Positions 26,837 to 36,030 of a stretch of DNA of 64,000 bases are shown here, one piece after another; the first letter of the stretch is position 1; each line of letters opens with the position of its first letter. The translations under genes were made by a program, and so were the position numbers. A model generated the notes under the pieces. It saw only the letters and a program-made list of their open reading frames with translations. It made no database searches and was not told where the DNA came from. Source of the DNA: an uncultured Flavobacteriales bacterium (lineage in GTDB: Bacteria > Bacteroidota > Bacteroidia > Flavobacteriales_G > NORP312); NCBI GenBank assembly GCA_905480125.1, contig CAJQPE010000006.1:1-64000 (forward strand), written 5' to 3'.

Positions 26837-28627
26837 CAGGGTAACATGACCATTGCGACTATAATCTTCACCCGAAACACCTGAAGCGGTTAGCACATAA
26901 AAATATGTTCCCGCAGCACATGGTTGCCCGCCAAACGTATAACCAGACCACTCGCCTTTGGAATGCGTAGTTTCAAATATTAACTCTCCCCATCTATTAT
27001 ATATCTGTAAATCATATTGATCAACACCTGCATTAGCGGCAACAAATACATCATTTAATCCATCACCATTAGGTGAGAATACGATTGGCAGAATAAGACC
27101 TTCATCAATAGTTACCTCATTGTAAACAGTATCTACACAACCGTTTTCATCAGAAGCTATCAACATAACCGTATAAGTGCCTATTTCATCATATTCATGC
27201 CTAGGATTTTGAGAAGATGAAATGTTTTCATCACCAAAATCCCACTCCCAAGCGAAGGAAGAAGAGCTAGCATCAGTGAAATCAACGATATCGAGTTGAG
27301 GATTATTTACTGCCGAAGTAAATGCCGCTATGGGACCTTGAAATACATTAACAGAAATCGAATTAGATGGCAGAGAAACACATCCGTTTGGATATGTTTC
27401 AGTCGCATAAACTTCTCCTTCAATATTTCCCCAAATGATTTCCATTTCATCTGTACCCTGCAATTGAGGATTTAATATGGCATCTGAAGCATTTACAAAC
27501 CAATCAAAATTACCAGAATTCGAATTATTTGAAGTTAATGAATAGCTTGATGATTGAGAAGCACAAGCATCTGACAAACCCGATAAGATCGGTCCTTCAG
27601 GAGATTTTTTACCAAGAGCAAAAGGAAATTCACTAAAATTAATCCAATTAGAAATTGAAAGCGATTCAAAATTTCCAGTATTAGATGCTGTCGAGTTACC
27701 GGCCTTATTCCATAAGATTGCTTCAGGCGTACCCCAAATTCCTATCGCATCAAAAGCACCATCAATTGCTTTATAAAACATAGTAAGGTTAATCGCAGAA
27801 CTACCTGCTGTTCTGTGTATCTCATGATAATAGATAGGGTTAATTTCACACATGGAATCTGATAAATTTAAAACATCGTAGCTATCTGTAGACGCTGAAT
27901 TGTTTACAAGTCGCGCAGCAAATGCATTAACTCCTGGCACAGTTATTTCAATCTCTATGGGTCTATATCTAAAGTTATTTAAAGATGATCCCAAGGGGAA
28001 GTAATACTTGCCGACTTGCTCGGTTTGCCACCACAATGAACCAGTGGATAAACTACTAACATACCCTGTGTCCAATGTGTTTATATTATTTGTCACCGCT
28101 GATGTGTCCGGATTTAATACATACATTGTAAAGCTATCGGTAGCTAATTCCCTATCATTGAGAGATAAATTTGAATTTATAAATACGTCAATTGTTTGAG
28201 TTTTTACTCCTGTACCTAATAATGTTAAATTATTAAAAATTGTTAATTGATCTCCAGTTATTAACTGATCAGACCCTGTTAATTCAATAGTACTTGCCTG
28301 AGCAATAAAAGTTCCATTATTGATCCAGTCACCTTCTAAATGTGTTACGCCACTCCCAATGTAAACGGCTGAATTACCTGCGTCATCAATTAATAAATCC
28401 CCATTGTTTATGCTATTGGATATGGTAACATCTCCATTATTGTCAAAAAAAGAAGTATTTACACCGAGGATACCGCTTCCATTAAGCTCAACATTACCAT
28501 TTATTTGCATAATAGCTCCCGGCATAACAGAAACTGCAGCGTTATTGTAAAATGTGACTTGCGCGAATAAACAAGTGCTAGCTGCACTGATGAATATAAT
28601 AGAGATAAATTGCTTTAAAAACTGCAT
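26828..28627 (-). CDS. Secreted PKD-domain protein with type IX (type B) sorting domain
   Basis: 599 residues from the ATG at 28627; an upstream in-frame start would add 11 residues before the signal peptide (LKQFISIIFISAASTCLFAQ). The first half is beta-rich and Asn/Gly/Ser-rich (INGNVELNGSGILG, TIELTGSDQLITGDQ), like other Bacteroidota surface proteins. A PKD domain lies at about 435-510 (FAWEWDFGDENISSSQNPRH). The last 85 residues are the gliding-motility-associated C-terminal domain: FSPNGDGLNDVF, IYNRWGELIFET and AAGTYFYVL. That domain marks export by the type IX system and surface attachment or release. Binding partner unknown. Confidence 0.85.
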   Translation of the reverse strand: MQFLKQFISIIFISAASTCLFAQVTFYNNAAVSVMPGAIMQINGNVELNGSGILGVNTSFFDNNGDVTISNSINNGDLLIDDAGNSAVYIGSGVTHLEGDWINNGTFIAQASTIELTGSDQLITGDQLTIFNNLTLLGTGVKTQTIDVFINSNLSLNDRELATDSFTMYVLNPDTSAVTNNINTLDTGYVSSLSTGSLWWQTEQVGKYYFPLGSSLNNFRYRPIEIEITVPGVNAFAARLVNNSASTDSYDVLNLSDSMCEINPIYYHEIHRTAGSSAINLTMFYKAIDGAFDAIGIWGTPEAILWNKAGNSTASNTGNFESLSISNWINFSEFPFALGKKSPEGPILSGLSDACASQSSSYSLTSNNSNSGNFDWFVNASDAILNPQLQGTDEMEIIWGNIEGEVYATETYPNGCVSLPSNSISVNVFQGPIAAFTSAVNNPQLDIVDFTDASSSSFAWEWDFGDENISSSQNPRHEYDEIGTYTVMLIASDENGCVDTVYNEVTIDEGLILPIVFSPNGDGLNDVFVAANAGVDQYDLQIYNRWGELIFETTHSKGEWSGYTFGGQPCAAGTYFYVLTASGVSGEDYSRNGHVTLLR

Positions 28628-28633
28628 TTTGTC

Positions 28634-28674
28634 AACGAAACAAATATACGAAATTGACACAATTTAGTTTCGTT
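28634..28674 (-). promoter_or_regulatory. Promoter of the PKD-protein gene framed by an inverted repeat
   Basis: TATATTTG on the minus strand at 28641-28648 is a perfect -7 element 13 bases before the ATG. It is flanked by an 8-bp perfect inverted repeat, AACGAAAC (28634-28641) and GTTTCGTT (28667-28674), which could be an operator or a weak gldC terminator. Confidence 0.45.
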
Positions 28675-28690
28675 ATTTATCGATCTGTAT

Positions 28691-29029
28691 TTAATCTGAC
28701 ACAGGCCCAACTAAGCCCATTTTTTCAGCAAAAGCCGTCCCAAATTCTTTCATTTCTTTAGCCATATCGTTTTCATTTGTTGCTCTTTCAAAAGTATCAG
28801 CCATTGTCATTATCGACTGATGAAAGAATTTCTTCATGTCATCAACAGTCATTTCTTTGGTCCACAAATCTATACGCAACGTATTATTTTCCTTTTCGTC
28901 CCAAAGCGAAACTAGCATAGCTTTACAAGAGCTTTCCTCTCCCACATCTGATGCCGACCAATCTATTTTTTCTGGAACCTGATTCTCATCAAGCTTAACC
29001 TTAAAATTTATATCTGATGATTTACCCAT
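28691..29029 (-). CDS. gldC: Gliding motility protein GldC
   Basis: 112 residues from the ATG at 29029 (MGKSSDINFKVKLDENQVPE). A longer frame would run into gldB. The N-terminus with LDENxVPEKIxWSA and the internal SLWDEKENNTLRIDLWTKEM match GldC, a small cytoplasmic protein needed for full gliding in Flavobacterium. It begins one base after gldB ends, the standard gldB-gldC pair. Confidence 0.92.
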   Translation of the reverse strand: MGKSSDINFKVKLDENQVPEKIDWSASDVGEESSCKAMLVSLWDEKENNTLRIDLWTKEMTVDDMKKFFHQSIMTMADTFERATNENDMAKEMKEFGTAFAEKMGLVGPVSD

Positions 29030-29030
29030 A

Positions 29031-30044
29031 TTATGATTTTGGTTTATATCCCGACTCACGAAGAATTGCTTGCGCATCATTCATTTCCATTAAATTTGCT
29101 AATGAAACTTTGGGATGTTTATTCATATAAGATCTTATTATTTGCCAGCCCAGCCATACGCCAGTTCGCGCTGGCGAAACTTTGTCGAAACCTCTCGTAA
29201 ATGGACCTTCTCCAGTAAACTGAATAATGTCAGATTGATTCTTTGAAAACAACAACTTATTTTGGACTAAATGCGACCACAAACTAAATTCATAATGATC
29301 GCACCAAAGTAACTGCTCTGAGGAAAACCCAATTTTTATCGTATCACTTTTTGCTGGATAAAAAGCGTCCATCAAGTACATGATTTTACCTTCATAAATC
29401 ATTTTCGACAGCAAATCTTTTTCTTTACTTTCATTTGAAAATTCGCTGATCGACCAACCTTTTAGAGCATCAACGACTAAATGATCTTTTGTCATAATAT
29501 TTGATTTATACTTAGGAACCCCTAGTGCTGGGTAATAATCACAGTTGGCGCCTAGATACATATCTAAGCCTAAACCCAAGGTACTATCCATTGCAATAAT
29601 TGCATAATTAAACCCGGAGATAAAAGTTATAATCTTTGGAACAATCTTTCTAGGAAAATGATAATTATAGTACTTGAAAGCGATTTTTAGTTCCCCTTCT
29701 ATCTCTTTAGTTTCACTAAACTCGTCAAATGTTCTCTGGTGCAACTCCCTAATGTTTGCATCCTCCAAAAACCCTACGAGATTACTCGCCACAACTTCAG
29801 GATTTGGACCCCCCGTATTAATTACTGAATTAACATATTGCTCAAAAAACAAACCATACTTACCGTGTAACTTTTCCACTTCTGGCAGCATATTTGAGCG
29901 GTTGGCCGCTTCTAGTTCTTTATCAAACCGATCAAAAGAAATACTAACATCAATTTCTGAAACGTTAACATCAAGCCTATCGCTATCGCACGTAATTAAT
30001 AACAATGAGATGAGGATAAATACGATTAACTTTAAAAAACGCAT
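29031..30044 (-). CDS. gldB: Gliding motility lipoprotein GldB
   Basis: 337 residues. Lipoprotein signal peptide with lipobox LLITC (Cys at about residue 19). Characteristic GldB stretches follow: SFDRFDKELEAAN (about 36-48), FPRKIVPKIITFISGFNYAI (about 130-149), a DMYLGANCDYYPALG-type region and a C-terminal FTRGFDKVSPARTGVWLGWQ. GldB is needed for gliding and contributes to type IX secretion function. It is transcribed from a well-formed promoter upstream. Confidence 0.93.
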   Translation of the reverse strand: MRFLKLIVFILISLLLITCDSDRLDVNVSEIDVSISFDRFDKELEAANRSNMLPEVEKLHGKYGLFFEQYVNSVINTGGPNPEVVASNLVGFLEDANIRELHQRTFDEFSETKEIEGELKIAFKYYNYHFPRKIVPKIITFISGFNYAIIAMDSTLGLGLDMYLGANCDYYPALGVPKYKSNIMTKDHLVVDALKGWSISEFSNESKEKDLLSKMIYEGKIMYLMDAFYPAKSDTIKIGFSSEQLLWCDHYEFSLWSHLVQNKLLFSKNQSDIIQFTGEGPFTRGFDKVSPARTGVWLGWQIIRSYMNKHPKVSLANLMEMNDAQAILRESGYKPKS

Positions 30045-30072
30045 GCTTGAATTTTGAGTACTATTGAATGTT

Positions 30073-30100
30073 CAAATGTATTAATAGCATAAACCAACAA
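30073..30100 (-). promoter_or_regulatory. gldBC promoter
   Basis: On the minus strand: TTG (30100-30098), 17 bases, TACATTTG (30080-30073), a full match to the Bacteroidota -33/-7 pattern, 28 bases before the gldB ATG. The best-formed promoter in the window. Confidence 0.75.
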
Positions 30101-30111
30101 ATTATATTGGT

Positions 30112-30915
30112 ATGAAAATTATAAACAAAGTACTATTTACAACCGCCACCATATTATTAATGGCTATTATATCTAATGCACAAGAAGTAAAAAAAGTAGC
30201 TATTGGAATATACGGAACAGGGAATACATCATGGCTAAAACCTGATATTGATGGCAAATATGGACACGCTAGAAAAGGTATCGGTTTGGGTTATAGCGCT
30301 GGAGTTGCATTCGACTTAGCACTTTTCGGAAGCAACAACTACGCATTTGTTACAGGGGCCGGGGTACTTTACCATTCAGGTAAGATTGAATACCCCGATG
30401 TTTATTCACCAGCTGATACGGTTCATTACACCGGAACAAGCACATCTAAATACAAGCTAAGCTATATAGATATTCCAATAATGCTAAAACTGAAAACCAA
30501 TGAAATTGGCTATCTAACCTATTATGGTGAAGTAGGTTCTAGCATTGGAATCAAATACAAAGCAAGACAAGATAATGAGTTTACATACATCGATGAATTC
30601 GGTACTCAAGTAACTACGACAACTGAAGATAGCGACATGGGATCGTCTGCATATTTATTTAGATTTCCACTTGTAATTGGCGCTGGCGTGGAATATAACT
30701 TATCGGGAAATACCTATATACTAGTTGGCTTGACGTACAATAATGGCTTTACGAATACCTTTGCTTGGGGAAAAAACAACCCCAAAATATATGAGTATGA
30801 CGACAGTAATGCGTCCATAGTTTTAGACGAAAATGGCGTACCAAAGACTGTTGATGAACCCAGTAGAAAAGCGATTTCTAACTTTGTAGGATTAAAGGTT
30901 GGAATCAAGTTTTAA
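30112..30915 (+). CDS. Outer-membrane beta-barrel protein (PorT-like size)
   Basis: 267 residues. Signal peptide about 1-23 (LLMAIISNAQ). The body alternates aromatic and polar residues in strands such as GIGLGYSAGVAFDLALF, YLTYYGEVGSSIGIKY and YILVGLTYNNGF, ending in GLKVGIKF with a terminal Phe, the usual barrel insertion signal. It belongs to the small barrel class that includes PorT. It diverges from gldB, which suggests an envelope role but no specific function. Confidence 0.8.
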   Translation: MKIINKVLFTTATILLMAIISNAQEVKKVAIGIYGTGNTSWLKPDIDGKYGHARKGIGLGYSAGVAFDLALFGSNNYAFVTGAGVLYHSGKIEYPDVYSPADTVHYTGTSTSKYKLSYIDIPIMLKLKTNEIGYLTYYGEVGSSIGIKYKARQDNEFTYIDEFGTQVTTTTEDSDMGSSAYLFRFPLVIGAGVEYNLSGNTYILVGLTYNNGFTNTFAWGKNNPKIYEYDDSNASIVLDENGVPKTVDEPSRKAISNFVGLKVGIKF

Positions 30916-30942
30916 CGATTAATAAAGAGTAACTAAAGTTAC

Positions 30943-31719
30943 ATGGAGCAGCAAAAAATAATTGCACATATTGTTAATTGGCTAAACGATTACAGCAATA
31001 AATCACATACCCATGGTTTTGTGATTGGTGTTTCTGGTGGTGTAGATTCTGCTGTTACCTCCACGCTATGCGCAATGACTGGCAAACCCGTTATATGCAT
31101 AAATATGCCCATACACCAGGCCGAATCGCAGTTGCAACGATCTATTGAACATATTAATTGGTTGAATAGTAATTTCGACAACATTACCGAAAAAACAGTT
31201 GACCTCACTAACAATTTCGAAAACTGGAAAACAACTTTACCATTAGAGATACAAGATGACTTAACCATGGCAAACCTAAGGGCAAGAATTCGAATGTCAA
31301 CGCTCTATGCATTCGCTGGAAACGACGGAAAATTGGTCGCAGGTACTGGAAATAAAGTAGAAGATTTTGGAGTAGGTTTTTTTACTAAATACGGTGATGG
31401 TGGTGTTGACCTAAGCCCAATTGCTGACCTCAACAAGACTGAAGTTTTTGCCCTAGCAAAAGATTTAGGAATTATCGAATCCATTCAAACTGCTGAACCA
31501 ACAGATGGACTTTTTGGCGATGACCGATCAGATGAAGATCAAATTGGCGCATCCTACCCAGAATTAGAATGGGCTATGGGATACAAAGAAAATACAGTTT
31601 CATTAACAGATCGAGAAGCCGAGGTACTTGCAATCTACAAAAAGCTAAACATGATTAACTCACACAAAATGATTCCTATACCAGTTTGTATAGTGCCAAA
31701 GGCACTTCGAATCAAATAA
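30943..31719 (+). CDS. nadE: Ammonia-dependent NAD+ synthase
   Basis: 258 residues, the length of the single-domain enzyme without a glutaminase part. It amidates nicotinate adenine dinucleotide to NAD+. ATP pyrophosphatase signature GVSGGVDSAVTSTL (about 29-42), MANLRARIRMSTLYA (about 109-123), GTGNKVEDFGVGFFTKYGDG (about 133-152) and a C-terminal TDGLFGDDRSDEDQIG (about 188-203) match NadE. The last eight bases overlap the convergent korB gene. Confidence 0.95.
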   Translation: MEQQKIIAHIVNWLNDYSNKSHTHGFVIGVSGGVDSAVTSTLCAMTGKPVICINMPIHQAESQLQRSIEHINWLNSNFDNITEKTVDLTNNFENWKTTLPLEIQDDLTMANLRARIRMSTLYAFAGNDGKLVAGTGNKVEDFGVGFFTKYGDGGVDLSPIADLNKTEVFALAKDLGIIESIQTAEPTDGLFGDDRSDEDQIGASYPELEWAMGYKENTVSLTDREAEVLAIYKKLNMINSHKMIPIPVCIVPKALRIK

Positions 31720-32749
31720 CCTCCCAGGTATTAGCTCCTGCAAGAAGCGAATTCAAATCACCTTCTCCTTTAATTTTTATAGCCTGATTAATTTGAATGG
31801 CAACGTCTTCTTCATAAACGGAACGGCTCTCTTTATAAAACACCCCAAACGGCCTAGGTAAAGTCATTTCCGCTGATGGGGTATCGAAAAACCGAGTTAA
31901 GATACCTGCCTTTACCTGATCCGATTCGTCATGAACCCAAAGATCATCTGGGGAAATACTTTCATCTAAAGCAACAACTACCGGCTTAAACCCGTCTAAT
32001 TTAATTCCTAAATCTCCGTTGTCACCGAAGATTAATGGCTGACCATGCTTAAGCTGCAGTGTTGTATTTCCTTTAGTTGCTTTCTCTGTAAAGGTGAAAA
32101 AAGCACCATCATTAAATACATTACAATTCTGGTAAATTTCAACCATCGAAGTCCCTAAATGATTGTTTGCTTCTGCTAGAATTGCTCTTAAATGTTTTGG
32201 GTCACGATCCATCGAGCGAGCAATAAATGTTGAGTCTGCTCCCAAGCACAACGCCAACGGATTAAAAGAGTGATCTAACGAACCCATTGGGGAAGACTTC
32301 GTAATCGTTCCTTTTGGAGAAGCTGGAGAATATTGACCCTTGGTTAATCCGTAAATTTCATTATTAAAAAGTAAAATATTTACATTCAAGTTTCTTCTTA
32401 ATAAATGTATCAAATGGTTTCCTCCAATAGATAGTGCATCTCCATCTCCAGTAACAATCCAAGTATTTAAATCGGGACGCGCGGTTTTTAATCCACTTGC
32501 TAATGCAGTTGCTCTGCCATGCAAACTATGAACACCGTATGTATTCATGTAATATGGGAATCTAGATGAGCAACCGATGCCCGAAACAAAAACAGTATCT
32601 TCTCGTTTTACGCCAATATCTGCAAGGGTACTTTGCACTTGCTTAAGTATAGAATAATCTCCACAACCTGGGCACCATTTTACTTCTTGATCTGACGCGA
32701 AGTCTTTTCCAGATAATTTTACTTCCGGATTTTCCATTTCTATGCTCAT
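31712..32749 (-). CDS. korB: 2-oxoacid:ferredoxin oxidoreductase, beta subunit
   Basis: 345 residues. The thiamine-diphosphate subunit: KWCPGCGDYSIL (about 25-36, conserved Cys pair), GIGCSSRFPYY (about 56-66), TPP/Mg motif GDGDALSIGGNH (about 100-111) and NNEIYGLTKGQYSPASP (about 128-144). With the alpha subunit it converts 2-oxoglutarate or another 2-oxoacid to the acyl-CoA, reducing ferredoxin. The GDGD form is typical of Kor/Oor proteins, but substrate choice is not proven. Start and stop overlap by one base with korA. Confidence 0.92.
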   Translation of the reverse strand: MSIEMENPEVKLSGKDFASDQEVKWCPGCGDYSILKQVQSTLADIGVKREDTVFVSGIGCSSRFPYYMNTYGVHSLHGRATALASGLKTARPDLNTWIVTGDGDALSIGGNHLIHLLRRNLNVNILLFNNEIYGLTKGQYSPASPKGTITKSSPMGSLDHSFNPLALCLGADSTFIARSMDRDPKHLRAILAEANNHLGTSMVEIYQNCNVFNDGAFFTFTEKATKGNTTLQLKHGQPLIFGDNGDLGIKLDGFKPVVVALDESISPDDLWVHDESDQVKAGILTRFFDTPSAEMTLPRPFGVFYKESRSVYEEDVAIQINQAIKIKGEGDLNSLLAGANTWEVI

Positions 32750-34593
32750 TACCCTAAAATTTCAAGAACTTTTTCTTTTATCTCTTGCGAGCTAAAAGGT
32801 ATTCCCATTATCTTATTGAACGGGATTGCATCCACTAAATATTTATCTCTAATAAGTTTAACAAACTGGCCGTCATTTATTTCCGGAACAAGCACTTTAT
32901 CAAACCTAGAAATAAGATCTCTTAAGTTCTTAGGAAGCGGATTTAAATAGCGCACATGGGCCTGTGAAACTTCCACCCCATCTTTTACTAACTCAGTTAC
33001 CGCAGTTTTACTTGCACCAAATGTTGAACCCCATCCTAGCACTAATACTTTACCTGAATTCTCCCCAATTTCGATATTCTGATCCGGAATAGTGTCCGAA
33101 ATATTAACTACTTTTTTTGCCCTTAATTTAACCATTAATTCATGGTTCGCAGGGTCATAAGAGACGTTCCCTGTTTCATTTTCTTTTTCTAAACCACCTA
33201 TTCGGTGCTCTAATCCTTTTACGCCAGGGATTGCCCAATCCCGCACTAGTTTATCGTTCCGAACATAAGGTCTGTATTTTTCATCATCTCCTTCAGCAGA
33301 AAGTTTTTTGACCTTTATCGGCACTAAATCTGTAGATACAGGAAATTTCCATGGTTCTGAACCATTAGCTATATATCCATCCGAGAGAAAAAAGACAGGA
33401 GTCATGTGTTCAATAGCAATTCTTGCAGCTTCATATATTACATCAAAGCAATCGGAAGGTGTGCACGGTGCAACCACCGGAATTGGTGCTTCACCATTTC
33501 TTCCATATAATGCCTGCATTAAGTCAGATTGCTCAGTCTTTGTCGGCAAGCCTGTTGAAGGACCTCCTCTTTGCACGTTTATGACGACCAATGGCAATTC
33601 TAATATAGCAGCATAACCTAGGGCCTCTCCTTTTAATGCAATACCAGGGCCAGAAGAAGTGGTGACTCCTAAATGCCCGCCAAATGATGCTCCAATTGCA
33701 GCGCAAATAGCCGCAATTTCATCCTCTGCTTGATATGTCTTAACCCCAAAATTCTTATGTTTCGCTAGTTCGTGTAAGATATCTGATGCTGGAGTTATGG
33801 GATACGAGCCATAAAATAAATCTAGGTTAGCTTTTCTTACAGCTGCAATTAAACCAATTGCTGTAGCCTGATTGCCCATAATATTGCGATAGACTCCTTT
33901 TGAAAGAGGTGCTGGCTTTACTTCGTAACGCGAAGTGAATATTTCGCTGGTATCGCCAAAATAGTAGCCTGCCGTTAGTACTTTAGTGTTGGCATCGATT
34001 AAATCTTGTTTTCCTTTAAACTTAACCTTGAAAAAATCGAGTGTTGTGTCTAGTTTTCGATTATACATCCAATACAAAACACCAAGCACAAACATATTCT
34101 TACTTCTATCAATGTGTTTTACAGTCATGCCAGTATCAGCCAAACATGCACGTGTAAGTTTTGTAACATCCATTTCGAGAACGCGATACTTACCAAGCGA
34201 ACTATCAGTTAACGGATTTTCATCATTTAAAAATCCAGCAAGCCGCAAATTCTTTTTGTCAAACCCAGATAGGTTTACGATTATCGTTCCTCCGATTTTA
34301 AGCTTAAGAAGACTTGCCTTAAGAGCAGCAGCGTTCATTGCTACCAATACATCTGCATTATCTCCTGGTGTAAAGACGTCAACACTTCCAAAGTTTAATT
34401 GAAATCCTGAAACACCAGCAATCGTTCCTTGCGGTGCACGAATCTCTGCCGGAAAGTCTGGAAAAGTGCTAACATCATTTCCAAACAATGCATTGGTGTT
34501 TGTAAACTGCGACCCCGTTAACTGCATGCCATCACCAGAGTCACCTGCAAACAGAATGGTTACTGTCTTTTTCTCTTCTTTGGTCTCAACCAT
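32749..34593 (-). CDS. korA: 2-oxoacid:acceptor oxidoreductase, alpha subunit (gamma-alpha fusion)
   Basis: 614 residues. The N-terminal gamma domain (about 8-190) starts with FAGDSGDGMQLTGSQF. The alpha pyrimidine-binding domain begins at about 230 (GNQATAIGLIAAV, YPITPASDILHELA, TSSGPGIALKGEALGYA). The C-terminal transketolase-like part ends with VLGWGSTFGASKTAV (about 516-530). The fused layout is the standard one in Bacteroidota. Preceded by a -7 element 20 bases upstream. Confidence 0.92.
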   Translation of the reverse strand: MVETKEEKKTVTILFAGDSGDGMQLTGSQFTNTNALFGNDVSTFPDFPAEIRAPQGTIAGVSGFQLNFGSVDVFTPGDNADVLVAMNAAALKASLLKLKIGGTIIVNLSGFDKKNLRLAGFLNDENPLTDSSLGKYRVLEMDVTKLTRACLADTGMTVKHIDRSKNMFVLGVLYWMYNRKLDTTLDFFKVKFKGKQDLIDANTKVLTAGYYFGDTSEIFTSRYEVKPAPLSKGVYRNIMGNQATAIGLIAAVRKANLDLFYGSYPITPASDILHELAKHKNFGVKTYQAEDEIAAICAAIGASFGGHLGVTTSSGPGIALKGEALGYAAILELPLVVINVQRGGPSTGLPTKTEQSDLMQALYGRNGEAPIPVVAPCTPSDCFDVIYEAARIAIEHMTPVFFLSDGYIANGSEPWKFPVSTDLVPIKVKKLSAEGDDEKYRPYVRNDKLVRDWAIPGVKGLEHRIGGLEKENETGNVSYDPANHELMVKLRAKKVVNISDTIPDQNIEIGENSGKVLVLGWGSTFGASKTAVTELVKDGVEVSQAHVRYLNPLPKNLRDLISRFDKVLVPEINDGQFVKLIRDKYLVDAIPFNKIMGIPFSSQEIKEKVLEILG

Positions 34594-34612
34594 AAAAAAC
34601 TTATTGGTACGG

Positions 34613-34620
34613 CAAAATTA
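34613..34620 (-). promoter_or_regulatory. Putative -7 element TAATTTTG for korAB
   Basis: Perfect TAnnTTTG on the minus strand 19 bases before the korA ATG at 34593. No clear -33 TTG. Confidence 0.45.
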
Positions 34621-34683
34621 CTTGATTTTATGTTCTGAAAGCAGTTGAGAGAAAGTTTTATTCAAAAAGAAACAAACTTATAT

Positions 34684-34932
34684 TTACTTAACAATTAAAA
34701 CACTTTTTATACTTGGTATAGCCTTTAATATAGAGTCCTCAACACCAGCTTTAAATGTAGAATTTTGCATTGTACAATCAGTACATGCACCAGTGAACTG
34801 CACTTTAACGATCATTTCATTAGTTAATTCGACCAAGTGAATATCGCCTCCATCCTCATTTAAAAATGGGCGAATTTGGCCTAAGGCTTGCTCTATTTTT
34901 TGTTCAATTATAAGTTTCTCAGCGGCTGCCAT
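34684..34932 (-). CDS. NifU-like C-terminal-domain iron-sulfur scaffold
   Basis: 82 residues, a complete stand-alone NifU C-terminal domain: ALGQIRPFLNEDGGDIHLVE (about 16-35) and the cluster-binding CTDCTMQ (about 55-61). It probably carries an Fe-S cluster for transfer to apoproteins. The Mrp-type ATPase just upstream on the same strand fits an Fe-S assembly pair. It also has its own promoter-like element overlapping the end of the mrp gene. Confidence 0.92.
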   Translation of the reverse strand: MAAAEKLIIEQKIEQALGQIRPFLNEDGGDIHLVELTNEMIVKVQFTGACTDCTMQNSTFKAGVEDSILKAIPSIKSVLIVK

Positions 34933-34936
34933 GAAA

Positions 34937-34963
34937 CAAATGTAAAGAATTATGCTTTGGCAA
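34937..34963 (-). promoter_or_regulatory. Promoter-like element directly before the NifU-like gene
   Basis: TTG (34963-34961), 16 bases, TACATTTG (34944-34937) on the minus strand. The element ends only four bases before the ATG, so transcription would begin at or next to the start codon. Confidence 0.5.
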
Positions 34964-36029
34964 TTTCTTGAATTTTAGAGTACTTTAAGAAATTGTCCGT
35001 CAATTCTTTAAATGCTAATGCTTGCGGCGTGGTTTCTTGCATAATTGACGGGCGACCAATATCTCCTGACTCTCGAATACTTTGCACAATAGGAATTTGA
35101 CCCAAACAAGGAAGTTTTAGCTCTTCTGCCAAAAGCTTTGCACCTTCTTCTCCAAAAATAAAGTACTTATTGTCTGGCAATTCTGCAGGTGTGAAATATG
35201 ACATATTTTCAACTATTCCCAGCACAGGGACTTTAATTCCGTCCATTTTAAACATAGCTACACCCTTCCGAGCATCTGCTAACGCAACAACTTGCGGAGT
35301 GCTTACAACAATCGCTCCTGTTAATGGTAAAGCCTGAACTAAAGACAAATGAATATCTCCCGTTCCAGGAGGCAAATCAATTAACATGTAGTCTAATTCT
35401 CCCCACTCCACATCATTAATCATTTGATTTAATGCTTTTGAAGCCATTGGCCCTCTCCAAGCTACAGCTTGATTAGAGTCCGCGAAAAAACCAATAGAAA
35501 GAATCTTAACGCCATGTCCTTCAACAGGGGTCATTTTGTTATTTGTTTCTCCTTTAGCAACACCAGGCTTTTCTTGAGCAACATCAAACATTATTGGAAT
35601 TGATGGGCCATAAATATCAGCATCGATAATTCCAACTTTAAACCCTTTTTTTACTAAGCCAACCGCAAGATTTGCTGTAATAGTAGATTTACCTACTCCT
35701 CCCTTTCCACTAGCAATGGCAACAATGTTTTTCACTTGCGGCAGAACCGTTCTATTCTCTTTGAGTTTATCTTGAGTTGGAGGCATTGCTGCGACATGAA
35801 TTTTCACTTCTATCTCTTCTCCTAAAAAACGATTTAGCTGATGCATACAGGCCTCTTCCATTCGTTTACGATTGTGCATCGCTGGATTGCTTACATTTAA
35901 AATAAAAGAAATTTTGTTACCCGAAACGGCAAGTTCTGTGACCAAATTTAATGCTATGACGTCCTTCTTTAGATCTGGCTCGATTACATAGCTTAAGGCT
36001 TTTTTTACTGTATCTCTATTTATCTCCAT
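34950..36029 (-). CDS. Mrp/ApbC/NBP35-family P-loop ATPase (iron-sulfur carrier)
   Basis: 359 residues. N-terminal DUF59/MIP18-like domain (about 3-85), then the MinD-like ATPase with deviant Walker A ASGKGGVGKSTITANLA (about 107-123), DADIYGPSIP (about 136-145), DYMLIDLPPGTGD (about 209-221) and GIVENMSYF (about 272-280). The CxxC pair that often follows ENMS is absent here (TPAELPDNKY instead). It is predicted to deliver Fe-S clusters in the cytoplasm. It starts one base after the alkyltransferase-like gene ends. Confidence 0.92.
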   Translation of the reverse strand: MEINRDTVKKALSYVIEPDLKKDVIALNLVTELAVSGNKISFILNVSNPAMHNRKRMEEACMHQLNRFLGEEIEVKIHVAAMPPTQDKLKENRTVLPQVKNIVAIASGKGGVGKSTITANLAVGLVKKGFKVGIIDADIYGPSIPIMFDVAQEKPGVAKGETNNKMTPVEGHGVKILSIGFFADSNQAVAWRGPMASKALNQMINDVEWGELDYMLIDLPPGTGDIHLSLVQALPLTGAIVVSTPQVVALADARKGVAMFKMDGIKVPVLGIVENMSYFTPAELPDNKYFIFGEEGAKLLAEELKLPCLGQIPIVQSIRESGDIGRPSIMQETTPQALAFKELTDNFLKYSKIQEIAKA

Positions 36030-36030
36030 T

